Assembly: GCF_900111325.1 (NCBI RefSeq)
Contig: NZ_FOGW01000011.1
Coordinates: forward strand, 1 to 64,000
Direction: 5' to 3'
DNA: 64,000 bases
Origin: Lachnobacterium bovis
Lineage (GTDB): Bacteria > Bacillota > Clostridia > Lachnospirales > Lachnospiraceae
Positions 63,028-64,000 of the stretch are shown piece by piece (the stretch's first letter is position 1; the number at the start of each line of letters is the position of its first letter). The notes beneath the pieces are model-generated. The model was not told the origin of the DNA. It saw only the letters and a list, made by a program, of their open reading frames with translations, and searched no databases. A program made the translations under genes and the position numbers.

Positions 63028-64000
63028 TTATTTTTTACAAATTGAGTCAAATTCTTTTGTGACCTCTTCAGATGGAGCTTGTGTAAGTAAACTTACGATG
63101 ATATTTACAATTAAAGCAATTACAAATGCAGGTAATAATTCATAAATTCCGAATAGTCCACCGAGTTTTGATATACCGAATTTCCAAACAAATACCATGA
63201 TTCCACCGATGATTAATCCACATAATGAACCTTGCATATTTGATCGTCTCCAGAATAAGGCAAGTAAAACAATAGGACCAAATGTGGCTCCAAATCCAGC
63301 CCAAGCAAACGATACGATACCAAATACAGAACTATTAGGATCCCAAGCTAAAAATACACCGAGTAAAGCGATTAATAATAATGTTATTCTAGAAAGAATA
63401 ATTAATTTTTTATCGCTTACTTTTGCTTTAAAAAATCCTACGTATATATCGTTTGAGATTGCAGAAGATGCTGCTAGCAACTGCGAATCTGATGTTGACA
63501 TTGTTGATGCAAGAATACCTGATAAAACAATACCAGCAATAACAGCAAAAAGTGTACCATGTGAACTAAGTAATGCTGAAATTTTTACAATTACAGTTTC
63601 TGAGGCAGAACCATGTAATACAGGTATTTTTTTGTGTGCGGACATAGATAATCCGATTACACCAATAAAAATAGATACTGCCATTGAAATAAAAGCCCAA
63701 ATAGATGCAACTCTTCTTGAAAGTGCAATTTTTTCCTCGTTTTCAATAGCCATAAATCTTACTAATATGTGTGGCATACCAAAGTATCCAAGACCCCATG
63801 CGAGATTGGATAGTATTGATAAAAGTGAAATAGAAGTCGAACTTTTTGTGACAGGATCGTAGGCACTTGTTAAGCCTAAATATCCTGGCAAAGCTTTAGC
63901 ATTATCTAATACGTTATCAATTCCACCGACCGTATTAATTCCAAATAATAAAATAATAAATAAAGCAATTGTCATAACAATACTTTGAATTAAGTCAGTT
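63028..64000 (-). CDS. putP: Sodium/proline symporter, partial (runs off the window)
   Basis: The last 323 codons of a solute:sodium symporter family protein are present; the frame continues past the window end with TDLIQSIVMTIALF, as in PutP. Visible marks are GYFGMPHILVRFMAI, AGIVLSGILASTMSTSDSQLL and SFAWAGFGATFGP, each inside one of about nine membrane helices. It imports proline with sodium, probably as nutrient or osmolyte. The internal ATG at 63973-63975 is not the start. Confidence 0.92.
   Translation of the reverse strand, partial: TDLIQSIVMTIALFIILLFGINTVGGIDNVLDNAKALPGYLGLTSAYDPVTKSSTSISLLSILSNLAWGLGYFGMPHILVRFMAIENEEKIALSRRVASIWAFISMAVSIFIGVIGLSMSAHKKIPVLHGSASETVIVKISALLSSHGTLFAVIAGIVLSGILASTMSTSDSQLLAASSAISNDIYVGFFKAKVSDKKLIILSRITLLLIALLGVFLAWDPNSSVFGIVSFAWAGFGATFGPIVLLALFWRRSNMQGSLCGLIIGGIMVFVWKFGISKLGGLFGIYELLPAFVIALIVNIIVSLLTQAPSEEVTKEFDSICKK

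Overview
The window is a strongly AT-rich chromosomal segment of an anaerobic Firmicute, most likely a Lachnospiraceae-type Clostridia. The evidence is Firmicute-style regulation (Tyr T-box, cobalamin riboswitch, purine riboswitch, BirA operator), a split transketolase, a stand-alone B12-dependent methionine synthase activation protein, and the codon use. There is no rRNA, CRISPR array, prophage or intact insertion sequence. The family assignment is inference from gene content.

Layout. 1-5.3 kb: two facing ABC modules of bacteriocin export/immunity type; the right-hand one has a large permease gene broken by one extra base in a nine-base homopolymer. 5.5-9.8 kb: tyrS with its T-box, an unknown membrane protein, a Nudix hydrolase and a TatD nuclease. 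10-12.9 kb: a third ABC module with a tiny membrane protein, then a collapsed relic of a second copy of the 2.8-5.3 kb operon. 13.1-16.5 kb: non-oxidative pentose phosphate genes (araD, transaldolase, split transketolase). 16.6-27.4 kb: HAD phosphatase, AIM24 protein, a chemoreceptor with its own binding lipoprotein, a GH13 glycosidase, tRNA-Glu, a gamma-carbonic anhydrase-like protein, small proteins, and two candidate orphan RNAs (22.7-22.9 and 26.6-27.0 kb). 27.5-35.5 kb: an OPT transporter, then a cobalamin-riboswitch operon made of an exported cobaltochelatase lipoprotein, a NEAT-like surface protein and a BtuFCD/Fec-like importer.

35.5-38.8 kb: an AraC regulator and a second chemoreceptor. 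39.6-45.8 kb: a complete F1Fo ATP synthase operon (atpBEFHAGDC) whose c subunit looks proton-coupled. 46-53.8 kb: a MacB-like ABC pair, an orphan OmpR-type regulator with an atypical receiver, and a five-gene ABC-2 module with accessory lipoproteins. 53.9-55.7 kb: divergent bioB and bioY sharing one BirA operator with two inward-facing promoters. 55.8-57.3 kb: a guanine-class riboswitch in front of an FAD-dependent oxidoreductase. 57.6-62.7 kb: a B12-dependent methionine module (activation protein, MetH, homocysteine methyltransferase-MetF fusion). 63.0-64.0 kb: the C-terminal part of a sodium/proline symporter running off the window.

Themes. The riboswitch-controlled importer probably supplies the corrinoid that MetH needs. 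Four of six ABC systems look like peptide or bacteriocin transport and immunity modules, one frameshifted and one reduced to a relic, which suggests rapid turnover. Gene-free space is short except around 26 and 39 kb.
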